This document shows positions 23,437-30,535 of a stretch of DNA of 30,535 nt, piece by piece. The DNA lies in NCBI GenBank assembly GCA_964499985.1, contig CAZCMX010000024.1:1-30535 (forward strand). Reading direction: 5' to 3'. Numbering within the stretch: position 1 is the first letter of the stretch; every line of letters starts with the position of its first letter. The notes under the pieces were generated by a model. The model had not been told where the DNA came from. It was given only the letters and a program-made list of their open reading frames with translations, and searched no databases. The translations under genes and the position numbers were made by a program. The DNA comes from UBA5734 sp964499985 (GTDB lineage: Bacteria; Bacillota; Clostridia; Saccharofermentanales; UBA5734).

Positions 23437-24471
23437 ATGCAGATTACCGGCCAGATTCATGACCGTTCCTTTCCAATTCATATCGATGCAGGCAGCCTCA
23501 GCCAGGTTCCCCAGCTGGTCCCTGAAATGACTGCTGCGAAGCGGATCGTCATTGTCACTGACCGGGAGGTCAGCTCGCTGTATCTCAACAAGCTCCAGCA
23601 AACCCTGAGTGTTGTCAGTGCCACCTGCAGCGTCGTGACGGTCGATGGGGCCGAAACCGGCAAGAACCTCGACACGGTCCGGATCATCTGCGAGGAACTG
23701 GCTGACCTGGCGATCACATCCTCCGATGTCCTGATTGCCTTTGGCGGTGGCAGCATTCTCGACGTTGCCGGTTATGTCTCCGCCACCTTTCTCGGTCACC
23801 CGCACCTGGTCCTGATTCCCACCTCCTTGTTTGCCATGGTTGATTCGGCGATTTGCCCGTATAACCTGCTCAATATCCGCAGCTCGAAAAACCGCCTTGG
23901 CCTGCCGAACCAGACCACCGCCGTGGTCATCGACCCCACGCTGACCGGATCACTGTCTGCCCGCCAGATAGCCTGTGGCTATGCCAGGATGGTCCTGTAT
24001 GGCCTGCTGGCCGAAAAGATCCTCCTGGACCGCCTCGAGTCCGGTGTCTGGGACCTTGGCGAAATGATCACCTTGTCCCTGCAGGCCAAGCAAAACCTGC
24101 TCCAGCGCGACGAGCGCCTGCTCGGCTTTGGCCAGGAAATTGGCAATGCCATCGAAGGCCATTTCCGGTTCCTGAAATATCTGCATGGTGAGGCCATGGC
24201 CCTGGGCCTTCTGGCCAGCTGGCCTGACGAGGGCCTGCGCCAGCTATTGGTCAATCTTAAACTGCCAGTCGAGCTCAATGGGGTTTCTGCCGAGGTCATC
24301 ACCCAGCGCGTGCTCAGGTCCCAGGCTCCCGGCCAGCCGCTGACCCTGGTCGAGCTCGATGCGATCAACCGGCCGCGGATCATGCTGGTCGGCGCAGACG
24401 AGGCTGAAGTCACCCTCCTGGCCAAAGTCCGTTCACTGTTTCCCGAGCGTGAGGTTTCAGCCCCATGCTGA
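23437..24471 (+). CDS. 3-dehydroquinate-synthase-like protein with lost active-site residues
   Basis: This 344-residue protein follows the AroB fold. It has the NAD site AFGGGSILDVAGYVSATFL, the LVLIPTSLFAMVDSA segment, the ARQIACGYARMVLYGLL helix and KYLHGEAMALGLLAS. Compared with the AroB pattern, the GGKT Lys is Tyr142. The AEVIKYG Glu (zinc ligand) is Arg184 and its Lys is Leu187. GHTxGH reads GQEIGN, so both His are lost (Gln233, Asn236). Only His250 of the zinc triad is kept. Dehydroquinate synthesis is therefore unlikely. The frame is intact and overlaps the next gene by 7 bp, arguing for a retained, different function. No shikimate gene is nearby. Confidence 0.82.
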   Translation: MQITGQIHDRSFPIHIDAGSLSQVPQLVPEMTAAKRIVIVTDREVSSLYLNKLQQTLSVVSATCSVVTVDGAETGKNLDTVRIICEELADLAITSSDVLIAFGGGSILDVAGYVSATFLGHPHLVLIPTSLFAMVDSAICPYNLLNIRSSKNRLGLPNQTTAVVIDPTLTGSLSARQIACGYARMVLYGLLAEKILLDRLESGVWDLGEMITLSLQAKQNLLQRDERLLGFGQEIGNAIEGHFRFLKYLHGEAMALGLLASWPDEGLRQLLVNLKLPVELNGVSAEVITQRVLRSQAPGQPLTLVELDAINRPRIMLVGADEAEVTLLAKVRSLFPEREVSAPC

Positions 24472-25790
24472 AAAAAACGATCTGGCGTCGCTTGCTGGCC
24501 GCAATTCTGGCAGGATGTCTGAGCCTTGCCCTCGCCGCTTGCTCGAATCTGACCGGCACAGGGACTGGCGAACCAGTGGTTGCCAATTATGGCCAGTACG
24601 GTTCGGAATTTGCCCTGGAACTGGCCAAGAAATACCCCTATCGCAGTGCCGGCTCGGATATCGAAGCGGGAGCGCTTGATTTCCTGGCGGCCAAGTTCAA
24701 GTCACTGGGCTATAAAACCACAACCCAGAAATTCACCTATACCAATTCGGATGGCCAGGCCCAGCCCTCGGCCAACCTTTTCGTCCGCATCGAGGGTGCC
24801 GGAGTCGAACAGACTGGCGCTGATGGTACTGTCAAAAAGGAACGGCGCCAGATCATCATCGGGGCACATTATGATGTCAAAATCACTGCCGCCCAGGCGG
24901 AGGAAGCCCGTGCAGCAGCCGAGGCAGCCAGAGCTGCCAGTGAAACCTCGGCCGAAGACCAGACCAGCCAGCAAAGCCTGGGCTCGGCTGCCACCATTCC
25001 GGTGCCGAGCCTGGCGGATTTTGACGGCATCCATGCCAATGCCTCAGGTATTGGCGTCCTGTTTACGATCGCCCGCCAGCTCAAGGGACAGAAACTGGCG
25101 CATGACATCGTTTTGGTGGCCTTTGGGGCCGGGACAGCTGACTATGCCGGAGCCAAGGCCTTTGTCCAGGGCATGGGAGCGGCAGACCTGGCCCGGACCG
25201 ACGCCATGTATAATATCGACGGCATCTATGCCGGTGACGAAGTCTATGCCCATGCCGGCCAAAATTCGGTCCTGCCGGGTGACCGGAAAAATTACGAATT
25301 GCGCCGCAAGCTGTATGAAGCAACCGATGTGTTTTTCGAGAATAAGCTTTATACCAATAACCAGTACAATCTGCTGACCAACCAGTCCGCCATCCGGGTG
25401 CCCCTGGGCGATTCCGGTCAGACAGCCATCTACCGCGAATGGTCTTTGCACCGCTCTGACCATACCCCATTCGATGAAGCCGGGATTCCGGTCGTCTTTT
25501 TCGAATCCTACGACTATAATTATCAGTCCGTGGATGACATGAAAGAAAACAAAAACCCTGCCCTGGCAGCAACCGATGGCCAGGTCCGGGATACGGCCTT
25601 TGATTCAACCGCTTTTCTGGCTTATCTTCTGGACAATTCCCCCGCCCCAGCCTCAGGCGATGACAAGGCTGCAGACAAGAAGACCATCGACCGCCTGACC
25701 CTGAGGATCAACAATACCGCATTCGTCATCCTGGAAGCCGTCAAACGCAGCTCTACAGTGGAGACTGCTGCCACATCATCGGAGGAATAG
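24465..25790 (+). CDS. M28-peptidase-like lipoprotein with missing catalytic residues
   Basis: This 441-residue protein has a lipoprotein signal (KKTIWRRLLAAILAGCLSLA then LAAC, Cys26) and an M28 aminopeptidase-like domain. GAHYD (H135), NIDG (D252) and SDHTPFDEAGIPVVFF (His) keep three metal positions. The bridging Asp of DDNASG is replaced (HANASG, Ala191). The catalytic and ligand Glu pair of GAEExGLxGS reads GAGTADYAGA (Gly223, Thr224). An Ala/Glu-rich segment (143-165) interrupts the domain. It probably binds peptides or cell-wall parts at the membrane surface rather than cleaving them (inference). It sits within a tight operon between the AroB-like gene and nfeD. Confidence 0.83.
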   Translation: MLKKTIWRRLLAAILAGCLSLALAACSNLTGTGTGEPVVANYGQYGSEFALELAKKYPYRSAGSDIEAGALDFLAAKFKSLGYKTTTQKFTYTNSDGQAQPSANLFVRIEGAGVEQTGADGTVKKERRQIIIGAHYDVKITAAQAEEARAAAEAARAASETSAEDQTSQQSLGSAATIPVPSLADFDGIHANASGIGVLFTIARQLKGQKLAHDIVLVAFGAGTADYAGAKAFVQGMGAADLARTDAMYNIDGIYAGDEVYAHAGQNSVLPGDRKNYELRRKLYEATDVFFENKLYTNNQYNLLTNQSAIRVPLGDSGQTAIYREWSLHRSDHTPFDEAGIPVVFFESYDYNYQSVDDMKENKNPALAATDGQVRDTAFDSTAFLAYLLDNSPAPASGDDKAADKKTIDRLTLRINNTAFVILEAVKRSSTVETAATSSEE

Positions 25791-25793
25791 GCT

Positions 25794-26258
25794 ATGATCC
25801 TGCAACTGGATGCCTGGATTTTCTGGCTGGCCCTGCTGGCCATTTTCCTGATCGTTGAAGCTGTGACAGTCAACCTGACGACCATCTGGTTTGCTGTTGG
25901 CAGCCTGGCCGCCCTCATTCTGGACTTGGCAGGCCAGAGCGTGGCGCTGCAGGTCACCGTCATGATTGTTGTCTCGGTGATCTTGCTGGTGCTTTTTGTG
26001 GCTGTCATCCGGCCACGCCTCAATCTCGCCAAAGGCAGTCGCACGCCGACCAATGCCGATCGCCTGATCGGCCAGGAAGCGATTGTCATCGAACCGATCG
26101 ACCCCATCCAGGGGACCGGCCAGATCCGTGCCATCGGCCAGACCTGGAGTGCCAGCAGCCTGGACCAGCAGCCCATCGCCAGTGATACCCGGGTCCGCAT
26201 CATCGAAATCCGAGGTGTCAAAGCAATCGTCGCCGCAAAGGAGGCCAACCATGACTGA
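25794..26258 (+). CDS. NfeD-family membrane protein (short form)
   Basis: This 154-residue protein has two to three N-terminal helices (residues 8-28, 32-47, 54-72) and a C-terminal OB-fold domain with IGQEAIVIEPIDPIQGTGQIRAIGQTWSASS, the NfeD signature. Short NfeD proteins partner with SPFH/stomatin proteins, and here the gene overlaps the stomatin gene by 8 bp. Together they are expected to shape membrane microdomains. ATG lies 3 bp after the lipoprotein stop, with GGAGGA upstream. Confidence 0.9.
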   Translation: MILQLDAWIFWLALLAIFLIVEAVTVNLTTIWFAVGSLAALILDLAGQSVALQVTVMIVVSVILLVLFVAVIRPRLNLAKGSRTPTNADRLIGQEAIVIEPIDPIQGTGQIRAIGQTWSASSLDQQPIASDTRVRIIEIRGVKAIVAAKEANHD

Positions 26259-27219
26259 ATCCGTGTCCACCATTCCCGTCGCCGCTACCCTCGCAGCCTT
26301 TGGCTCATTCGTATCCTTCATCCTGATCCTGTTCATCCTGTTCTTTGTCCTGATCCGCAATGTCCGCATCGTCCCCCAGGCGGCCAATTTCATCATTGAA
26401 CGGCTGGGCGCCTATCATACGACCTGGCATACCGGGATCCATGTCAAGATTCCCTTCATCGACCGGGTGGTGAAAATTGTCTCGCTCAAGGAAAAGGTGG
26501 CCGATTTCCAGCCTCAGGCTGTCATTACCAAGGACAATGTCACGATGCAGATCGATACGGTCCTGTTCTACCAGATCACGGACCCCAAGCTCTACACCTA
26601 TGGCATCGAAAATCCGATCATGGCGATTGAGAACCTCTCCGCCACGACACTGCGTAACATCATCGGTGACCTCGAGCTGGACCAGACCCTGACTTCGCGG
26701 GACCTGATCAATACCAAAATGCGCCTGATCCTCGATGAGGCGACCGATCCCTGGGGCATCAAGGTCAACCGCGTCGAGCTGAAAAACATCATCCCGCCCA
26801 AGGAAATCCAGGTCGCGATGGAACGCCAGATGAAGGCGGAGCGCGAAAAACGCGAAAATATCCTGCGGGCTGAAGGCGAGAAGGAAGCTGCCATCCGTAC
26901 CGCAGAGGGCGAAAAGACCGCAGCGATCCTGCGCGCGGAAGCAAAAAAGGAAGCCGCGATCCGCGAGGCCGAGGGCCAGGCTCTGGCCATCCTCAAGGTC
27001 CAGGAGGCAACCGCCCAAGGCTTGCGCATGATCCAGGATGTCGGCGCCAATTCCTCCTTGATCGCGATCAAGAGCCTGGAAACCCTGGCCCAGGTGGCCA
27101 ATGGCCAGGCGACCAAAATCATCGTCCCTTCGGATATCCAGAACCTGGCCAGCCTTGCCGTGTCACTCAAGGAAGTGGTCGCGGATGTCAACTCAGGCAA
27201 GGGCAGCGGTAAAACTTGA
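26251..27219 (+). CDS. Stomatin/SPFH-family membrane protein (QmcA-like)
   Basis: This 322-residue protein has one N-terminal membrane helix (about 16-36), an SPFH domain (about 38-200: IERLGAYHTTWHTGIHVKIPFIDRV, TKDNVTMQIDTVLFYQITDP, LRNIIGDLELDQTLTSRD) and a long Ala/Glu coiled coil (about 195-260), as in QmcA and eukaryotic stomatin-like 2. Start at 26251 has AAGGAGG upstream; longer frames extend into nfeD. It oligomerises at the membrane and often controls membrane proteases or lipids. The pairing with NfeD is standard. Confidence 0.93.
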   Translation: MTESVSTIPVAATLAAFGSFVSFILILFILFFVLIRNVRIVPQAANFIIERLGAYHTTWHTGIHVKIPFIDRVVKIVSLKEKVADFQPQAVITKDNVTMQIDTVLFYQITDPKLYTYGIENPIMAIENLSATTLRNIIGDLELDQTLTSRDLINTKMRLILDEATDPWGIKVNRVELKNIIPPKEIQVAMERQMKAEREKRENILRAEGEKEAAIRTAEGEKTAAILRAEAKKEAAIREAEGQALAILKVQEATAQGLRMIQDVGANSSLIAIKSLETLAQVANGQATKIIVPSDIQNLASLAVSLKEVVADVNSGKGSGKT

Positions 27220-28415
27220 ATTTGAATCCTGCACCGGTCCGGGCCGCCTATATCCATTGGCCCTTTTGCCAGCAAAAATGTGCCTATTGTGATTTTGTCT
27301 CCTGGCCTGGCCGGCCGGGCCAGCAGGCTGCCTATGGCCAGCTGCTGCAACAAGAAATCGAAGCCGTCGGTGCCTGGAGCCGGCGGCACGGTCTGACCGT
27401 GCCGCTGGCTTCCGTTTTTATCGGTGGCGGCACCCCGTCACTGGCTGATCCAGCCGATCTGGCCGCGCTCCTCGATCGGCTGCGCTTGCAGTTCGGCCTG
27501 GAGCCTGAAGCGGAAATCAGCCTCGAAGCCAATCCCGGCACCTTGCGTCCCGGCCAGCTGGCTGATTTGCGTGCGGCTGGATTCAACCGGATCAGCTTTG
27601 GCCTCCAGGCTGCCCAGGATGCTCTGCTGCAGACGCTGGGCCGGATCCATACCTATGCCGATTTTGTCACCTCCGTGCAGGATGCCCGGGCCGCCGGTTT
27701 TGAACGGATCAGCGCGGACCTCATGCTCGGCCTGCCTGGCCAGACCCTGGCCGATGCTCTGGAATCTGTCGAGCCTGTCCTCGCGCTCGGAATCGACCAT
27801 GTCTCCTATTACTCCCTGATCATCGAACCGGGCACGCCCTTTGCCGGGCGCTATCTCAACCACCCCGAGCTGCTCCCTGACGAGGATCTCGAACGCACCA
27901 TTTACCATGCCGTACGTGACCGCCTTGCCGCCGCCGGCCTTTCCTCTTATGAAATCAGCAATGCCGCCCGTCCCGGCCAGGAATGCCGGCATAACCTGGT
28001 CTATTGGCGCGGTGAGCCCTATTATGGCTTCGGCGTCGCTGCCCACAGCTACCTTGCCGGCGTCCGCCGCGGCAATACCACGGACTGGCAGACCTATGCC
28101 GCAGCCTGGCGCCAGGCCAGGCAAGCGGTGCGACCAGAGGATGCCTGGCCTTTCCTGGCCGTTGAATCGAGTGAAGCCATCGATATGAATGAGGCCCAAA
28201 AGGAATATTTCCTGCTTGGCCTGCGTCTGGCAAAAGGGGTCACCTGGGCCGGTTACCGGACCCGATTTGGCACGGCCGAGGATGCCAGAGACCGGTTTGC
28301 AGCTGAGTTTCGCCGCCTGCTCGGCCGAGGACTGATTGAGATCGATGATCTCGGCGTCCGACTGACCCCGCTCGGCCTGGACCTGGCAAACCAGGCCTTC
28401 AGCGAATTTGTCTGA
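27216..28415 (+). CDS. HemW-like radical SAM protein
   Basis: This 399-residue protein has the radical SAM cluster motif CQQKCAYCDF (Cys18, 22, 25), the SAM-binding VFIGGGTPS, and the family segments EANPGTL, RISFGLQA, SADLMLGLPGQT and SYYSLIIEPGTPFA. HYxNxxxARPGxECRHNLVYWRG-like sequence and a C-terminal winged domain match HemW, a heme chaperone often misnamed coproporphyrinogen oxidase. HemN-type catalytic extension is absent. The start is TTG at 27216, overlapping the stomatin stop (TTGA). In many Firmicutes hemW lies just before hrcA, as here. Confidence 0.9.
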   Translation: MNLNPAPVRAAYIHWPFCQQKCAYCDFVSWPGRPGQQAAYGQLLQQEIEAVGAWSRRHGLTVPLASVFIGGGTPSLADPADLAALLDRLRLQFGLEPEAEISLEANPGTLRPGQLADLRAAGFNRISFGLQAAQDALLQTLGRIHTYADFVTSVQDARAAGFERISADLMLGLPGQTLADALESVEPVLALGIDHVSYYSLIIEPGTPFAGRYLNHPELLPDEDLERTIYHAVRDRLAAAGLSSYEISNAARPGQECRHNLVYWRGEPYYGFGVAAHSYLAGVRRGNTTDWQTYAAAWRQARQAVRPEDAWPFLAVESSEAIDMNEAQKEYFLLGLRLAKGVTWAGYRTRFGTAEDARDRFAAEFRRLLGRGLIEIDDLGVRLTPLGLDLANQAFSEFV

Positions 28416-28433
28416 ACTGATCCGTGCTGGCGC

Positions 28434-28462
28434 GACGCGATTCGTCCCTCCATCCTCGCGTC
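28434..28462. other. Weak hairpin after hemW
   Basis: GACGCGA (28434-28440) pairs with TCGCGTC (28456-28462) around a 15-nt loop, 19 bp after the hemW stop. No T run follows, so termination is doubtful. Confidence 0.35.
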
Positions 28463-28530
28463 CGACCACGTGTTCCTCTGGCTATAAAGCATCACGGAAT
28501 TTCAGCAAATTACCCTCGCTTTTTCCTTGA

Positions 28531-28559
28531 TTGACATTCCCTGATCTTGGTGGTAAATT
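28531..28559 (+). promoter_or_regulatory. Heat-shock operon promoter
   Basis: TTGACA (28531-28536), a 17-bp spacer and TAAATT (28554-28559) lie directly before the CIRCE element, the usual layout for class I heat-shock operons. The leader to hrcA is about 125 nt. Confidence 0.85.
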
Positions 28560-28563
28560 GTTT

Positions 28564-28590
28564 TTAGCACTCAAGTCGATCGAGTGCTAA
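28564..28590. promoter_or_regulatory. CIRCE operator (HrcA binding site)
   Basis: TTAGCACTC, 9 bp and GAGTGCTAA form the perfect CIRCE inverted repeat. It lies at the transcription start of hrcA-grpE-dnaK. HrcA binds here and is released on heat stress when GroEL is titrated. Confidence 0.97.
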
Positions 28591-28692
28591 GGTGATTTTG
28601 GACCGGCTCTGCGAGCCCCCAGCCCGCCGCCAGACTGTACCTGGACCCCTGCACCGCCAGCCGGTGCAATACCCTCAGGAGATTGTCAACTC

Positions 28693-29778
28693 GTGAACCC
28701 GCAACTGGATGAACGCAAGAAAATGATTCTCAAGGCGATCATCGATGATTATATCGAGACCGCTGAGCCAGTTGGGTCAAAAAGCCTGGTCAGTCGCCAC
28801 CAATTGCCGGTCAGTTCAGCGACGATCCGCAATGAGATGGCCGATCTGGAGGCCATGGGTTATCTCGAGCAGCCCCATACTTCTGCTGGCCGGATTCCGT
28901 CGGACTTGGGCTACCGCACCTATGTCGACAACCTGATGGAGATCGAAGCCCTGCCGGATGAACAGGCCCGGACCATCCGCTCCGTCCTCAAGGAGAACAT
29001 GAGCGAGGTCACAGGCTTGATCCGCAAGGCCTCCCAGCTTCTGTCGGAGCAAACCCAGTATGCGTCCCTGGCCTTGTCACCCAAATGCTGCAAGAACCAT
29101 CTGCAGCAGATCAAGATGCTGATGATCGAGCCAGGGCGAGCCTTGGTGGTGGTCGTGCTCTCGGCCGGTCTGGTCAAGGACCGGGTGGTGCGGATCCCTG
29201 ATCTGGTTGACAGCTCCCAGCTGGCGCAGATTGCCCATGCGATCGAAGAAGGCCTGCACGGCATGTCGCTCGACGATATCACGCTCGTGGCCGTATCGGC
29301 TGCCGGCAAAAATGCCCCGCTGCCGGATTCGCTGCTCAACCAGGTCCTTTATGAGGCCTATGTCTCGATCAAGCAGGCTGACAATCTCGAGGTCTATATG
29401 GCCGGCAGCAATAAGCTGCTTGCCTACCCGGAGTTTTCCGACATCAGCCGGGCCCGGACAACGCTTGATGTACTGGCCAAGGAAGGCATGGTTGCCGGCT
29501 ATCTCAACGAGGGTATTGGCGAAGAACCTGCCAATGCCGCCTATATGATCCGGATCGGGCAGGAGATTGCCTTGTCTGGATTGGAAAATTGCAGCTTCAT
29601 CACCACGACATACCGGATTGGCGAAACCGTTGCCGGCCGGATCGGCGTGATCGGCCCCCGCCGCATGGCTTATGCCAAGGTGATTTCGAATATCAACTTT
29701 GTCCGGATGAACTTGGATGACCAGATCCGAAAGTTAAGCTCCGGCAGTGAACAAATGGAGGATGATCGCACATTATGA
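28693..29778 (+). CDS. hrcA: Heat-inducible transcription repressor HrcA
   Basis: This 361-residue repressor has the winged helix at residues 1-75 (LDERKKMILKAIIDDYIETAEPVGSKSL, VSSATIRNEMADLEAMGYLEQPHTSAGRIPSDLGYRTYVD). A GAF-like dimerisation domain follows, ending NYxxIGETVAGRIGVIGPRRMAYAKVISNI-like sequence. It starts at GTG, with AGGAGA about 12 nt upstream. It is slightly longer than typical members (about 340). It represses its own operon through CIRCE. The stop overlaps grpE (ATGA). Confidence 0.96.
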   Translation: MNPQLDERKKMILKAIIDDYIETAEPVGSKSLVSRHQLPVSSATIRNEMADLEAMGYLEQPHTSAGRIPSDLGYRTYVDNLMEIEALPDEQARTIRSVLKENMSEVTGLIRKASQLLSEQTQYASLALSPKCCKNHLQQIKMLMIEPGRALVVVVLSAGLVKDRVVRIPDLVDSSQLAQIAHAIEEGLHGMSLDDITLVAVSAAGKNAPLPDSLLNQVLYEAYVSIKQADNLEVYMAGSNKLLAYPEFSDISRARTTLDVLAKEGMVAGYLNEGIGEEPANAAYMIRIGQEIALSGLENCSFITTTYRIGETVAGRIGVIGPRRMAYAKVISNINFVRMNLDDQIRKLSSGSEQMEDDRTL

Positions 29779-30401
29779 AAAAGACTCAGCCGCACTCGAC
29801 TGACGTCCCGGAGGAGAATATCGTCCGCGAAGCCGAGGTGCATGACTCGTTTGCCGCAGGAAAGACAGCAGAACCTATCCCGGCTGACGAAGCCAAACTT
29901 GAAGGACCGACTGCCGAGGAATTGGCTGACCCGACCTTGATTTACCAGGAAAACCTGGCCGTCCGCGAACAGGAGCTGGCCGAGCTTTCCGAGAAATATC
30001 TGCGGCTGGCTGCCGAATACGACAATTTCCGCCGCCGGACCCAGAAGGAAAAGGAATCTCTCTATACCGATTCGATCACTGCCGTCGTCAAGGAATGGCT
30101 GCCTGTGCTCGACAGCCTCGACCGTGCGGTCCAGACCGTGGCCACCGTTCAAAACGAGGACGTCAAGCCTGTGGCCGAAGGGATCGAACTGATCCGCAAG
30201 CAGGCCGTCGAGGCCATGGGCCGCCTCAATGTCAGTGAAATCGAATGCCTGGGCAAAACATTTGACCCCAACCTGTCTGAGGCCGTCATGCATATCGAAG
30301 ATGACGCGGTGGATGCTTCAACGGTGGTCGAGGTTTTCCAGAAGGGCTATTCCCGCGGCGACCGGGTGATCCGGCACAGTCTCGTCAAGGTTGCCAACTA
30401 G
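29775..30401 (+). CDS. grpE: Nucleotide exchange factor GrpE
   Basis: This 208-residue DnaK cochaperone has an acidic, variable N-terminus (1-70), the long dimer helix (LAVREQELAELSEKYLRLAAEYDNFRRRTQKEKE) and the C-terminal beta domain (FDPNLSEAVMHIED, VVEVFQKGYSRGDRVIRHSLVKVA). It releases ADP from DnaK. The start overlaps hrcA by 4 bp, so translation is coupled. The 123 bp before dnaK hold no clear promoter or operator. Confidence 0.97.
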   Translation: MKKTQPHSTDVPEENIVREAEVHDSFAAGKTAEPIPADEAKLEGPTAEELADPTLIYQENLAVREQELAELSEKYLRLAAEYDNFRRRTQKEKESLYTDSITAVVKEWLPVLDSLDRAVQTVATVQNEDVKPVAEGIELIRKQAVEAMGRLNVSEIECLGKTFDPNLSEAVMHIEDDAVDASTVVEVFQKGYSRGDRVIRHSLVKVAN

Positions 30402-30524
30402 ATCGTTTTCCGCCGCAGATTGTCTGTCCCAGATGCTGCAGCCTTGCCTATCTGACATCATGGTGCGACATCAGAACACAGGTCCATACAAAGCCATTCA
30501 TCCAAATCAGGAGGATTTAATCAC

Positions 30525-30535
30525 ATGGGAAAAAT
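30525..30535 (+). CDS. dnaK: Chaperone DnaK, first codons (cut by window edge)
   Basis: ATG at 30525 follows AGGAGGATTTAATCAC and begins Met-Gly-Lys, as DnaK does. Only three codons are visible, so the call rests on the conserved hrcA-grpE-dnaK order. Confidence 0.8.

Noticed and set aside
27438..28469. Leftward 343-codon frame opposite the HemW-like gene
   Set aside because: Antisense to a radical SAM protein with intact motifs; no ribosome binding site.

Overview
The window looks like chromosome from a GC-rich anaerobic Firmicute, most likely class Clostridia. Four things point there. A perfect CIRCE operator precedes hrcA-grpE-dnaK. Families typical of Clostridia are present (DUF438/hemerythrin/PAS, DUF5685 next to a Cys-tailed J-domain protein, a CD1871A-type CXXC mini-protein, paired Rrf2 regulators). 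Promoters are sigma-A-like and AGGAGG ribosome binding sites are strong. Genus-level placement is not possible from sequence reading alone.

Positions 1-2980 are a collapsed prophage next to a tRNA-Ala(GGC) gene. Reading leftward are an integrase (cut by the window edge), a HicAB toxin-antitoxin pair with a near-ideal promoter and an operator-like palindrome, and the C-terminal half of a LexA/CI-type repressor. The repressor is joined directly to the C-terminal end of a rightward amidase-SH3b endolysin. The two ends of a prophage have therefore been fused by one large internal deletion. A structured candidate small RNA and 12-bp tandem repeats lie between the endolysin and the tRNA 3' end, which is the probable attachment site.

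Positions 3242-8684, rightward: an AMP-forming acyl-CoA synthetase; a redox cluster (membrane-anchored CNPC thioredoxin, 45-aa CXXC protein, polytopic 4Fe-4S protein, possible 35-aa ORF, HEAT-like protein); and galM. Positions 8668-13495, leftward: gltX-glnS, an iron-type alcohol dehydrogenase, a strong terminator and an MGMT-family gene that overlaps galM tail to tail.

Positions 13639-16799, rightward: DUF5685, a J-domain protein with a Gln-rich linker and Cys-rich tail, a membrane protein and a degenerate GGDEF protein. Positions 16853-19666, leftward: the DUF438/hemerythrin/PAS protein and an S11 (DacF-like) protein that has lost all three penicillin-binding motifs.

Positions 20048-28415, rightward: an AraC-type regulator; metY with two overlapping Rrf2 regulators and an operator-like inverted repeat; then a compact run of a 3-dehydroquinate-synthase-like protein lacking its metal and catalytic residues, an M28-like lipoprotein lacking key metal and catalytic residues, NfeD, a stomatin/SPFH protein and a HemW-like radical SAM protein. 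Positions 28531-30535 hold the CIRCE-controlled hrcA-grpE-dnaK operon, with dnaK cut by the right edge.

The most striking themes are (i) four separate full-length homologues of enzymes with destroyed active sites, and (ii) the prophage end-to-end fusion with an attached candidate RNA gene.
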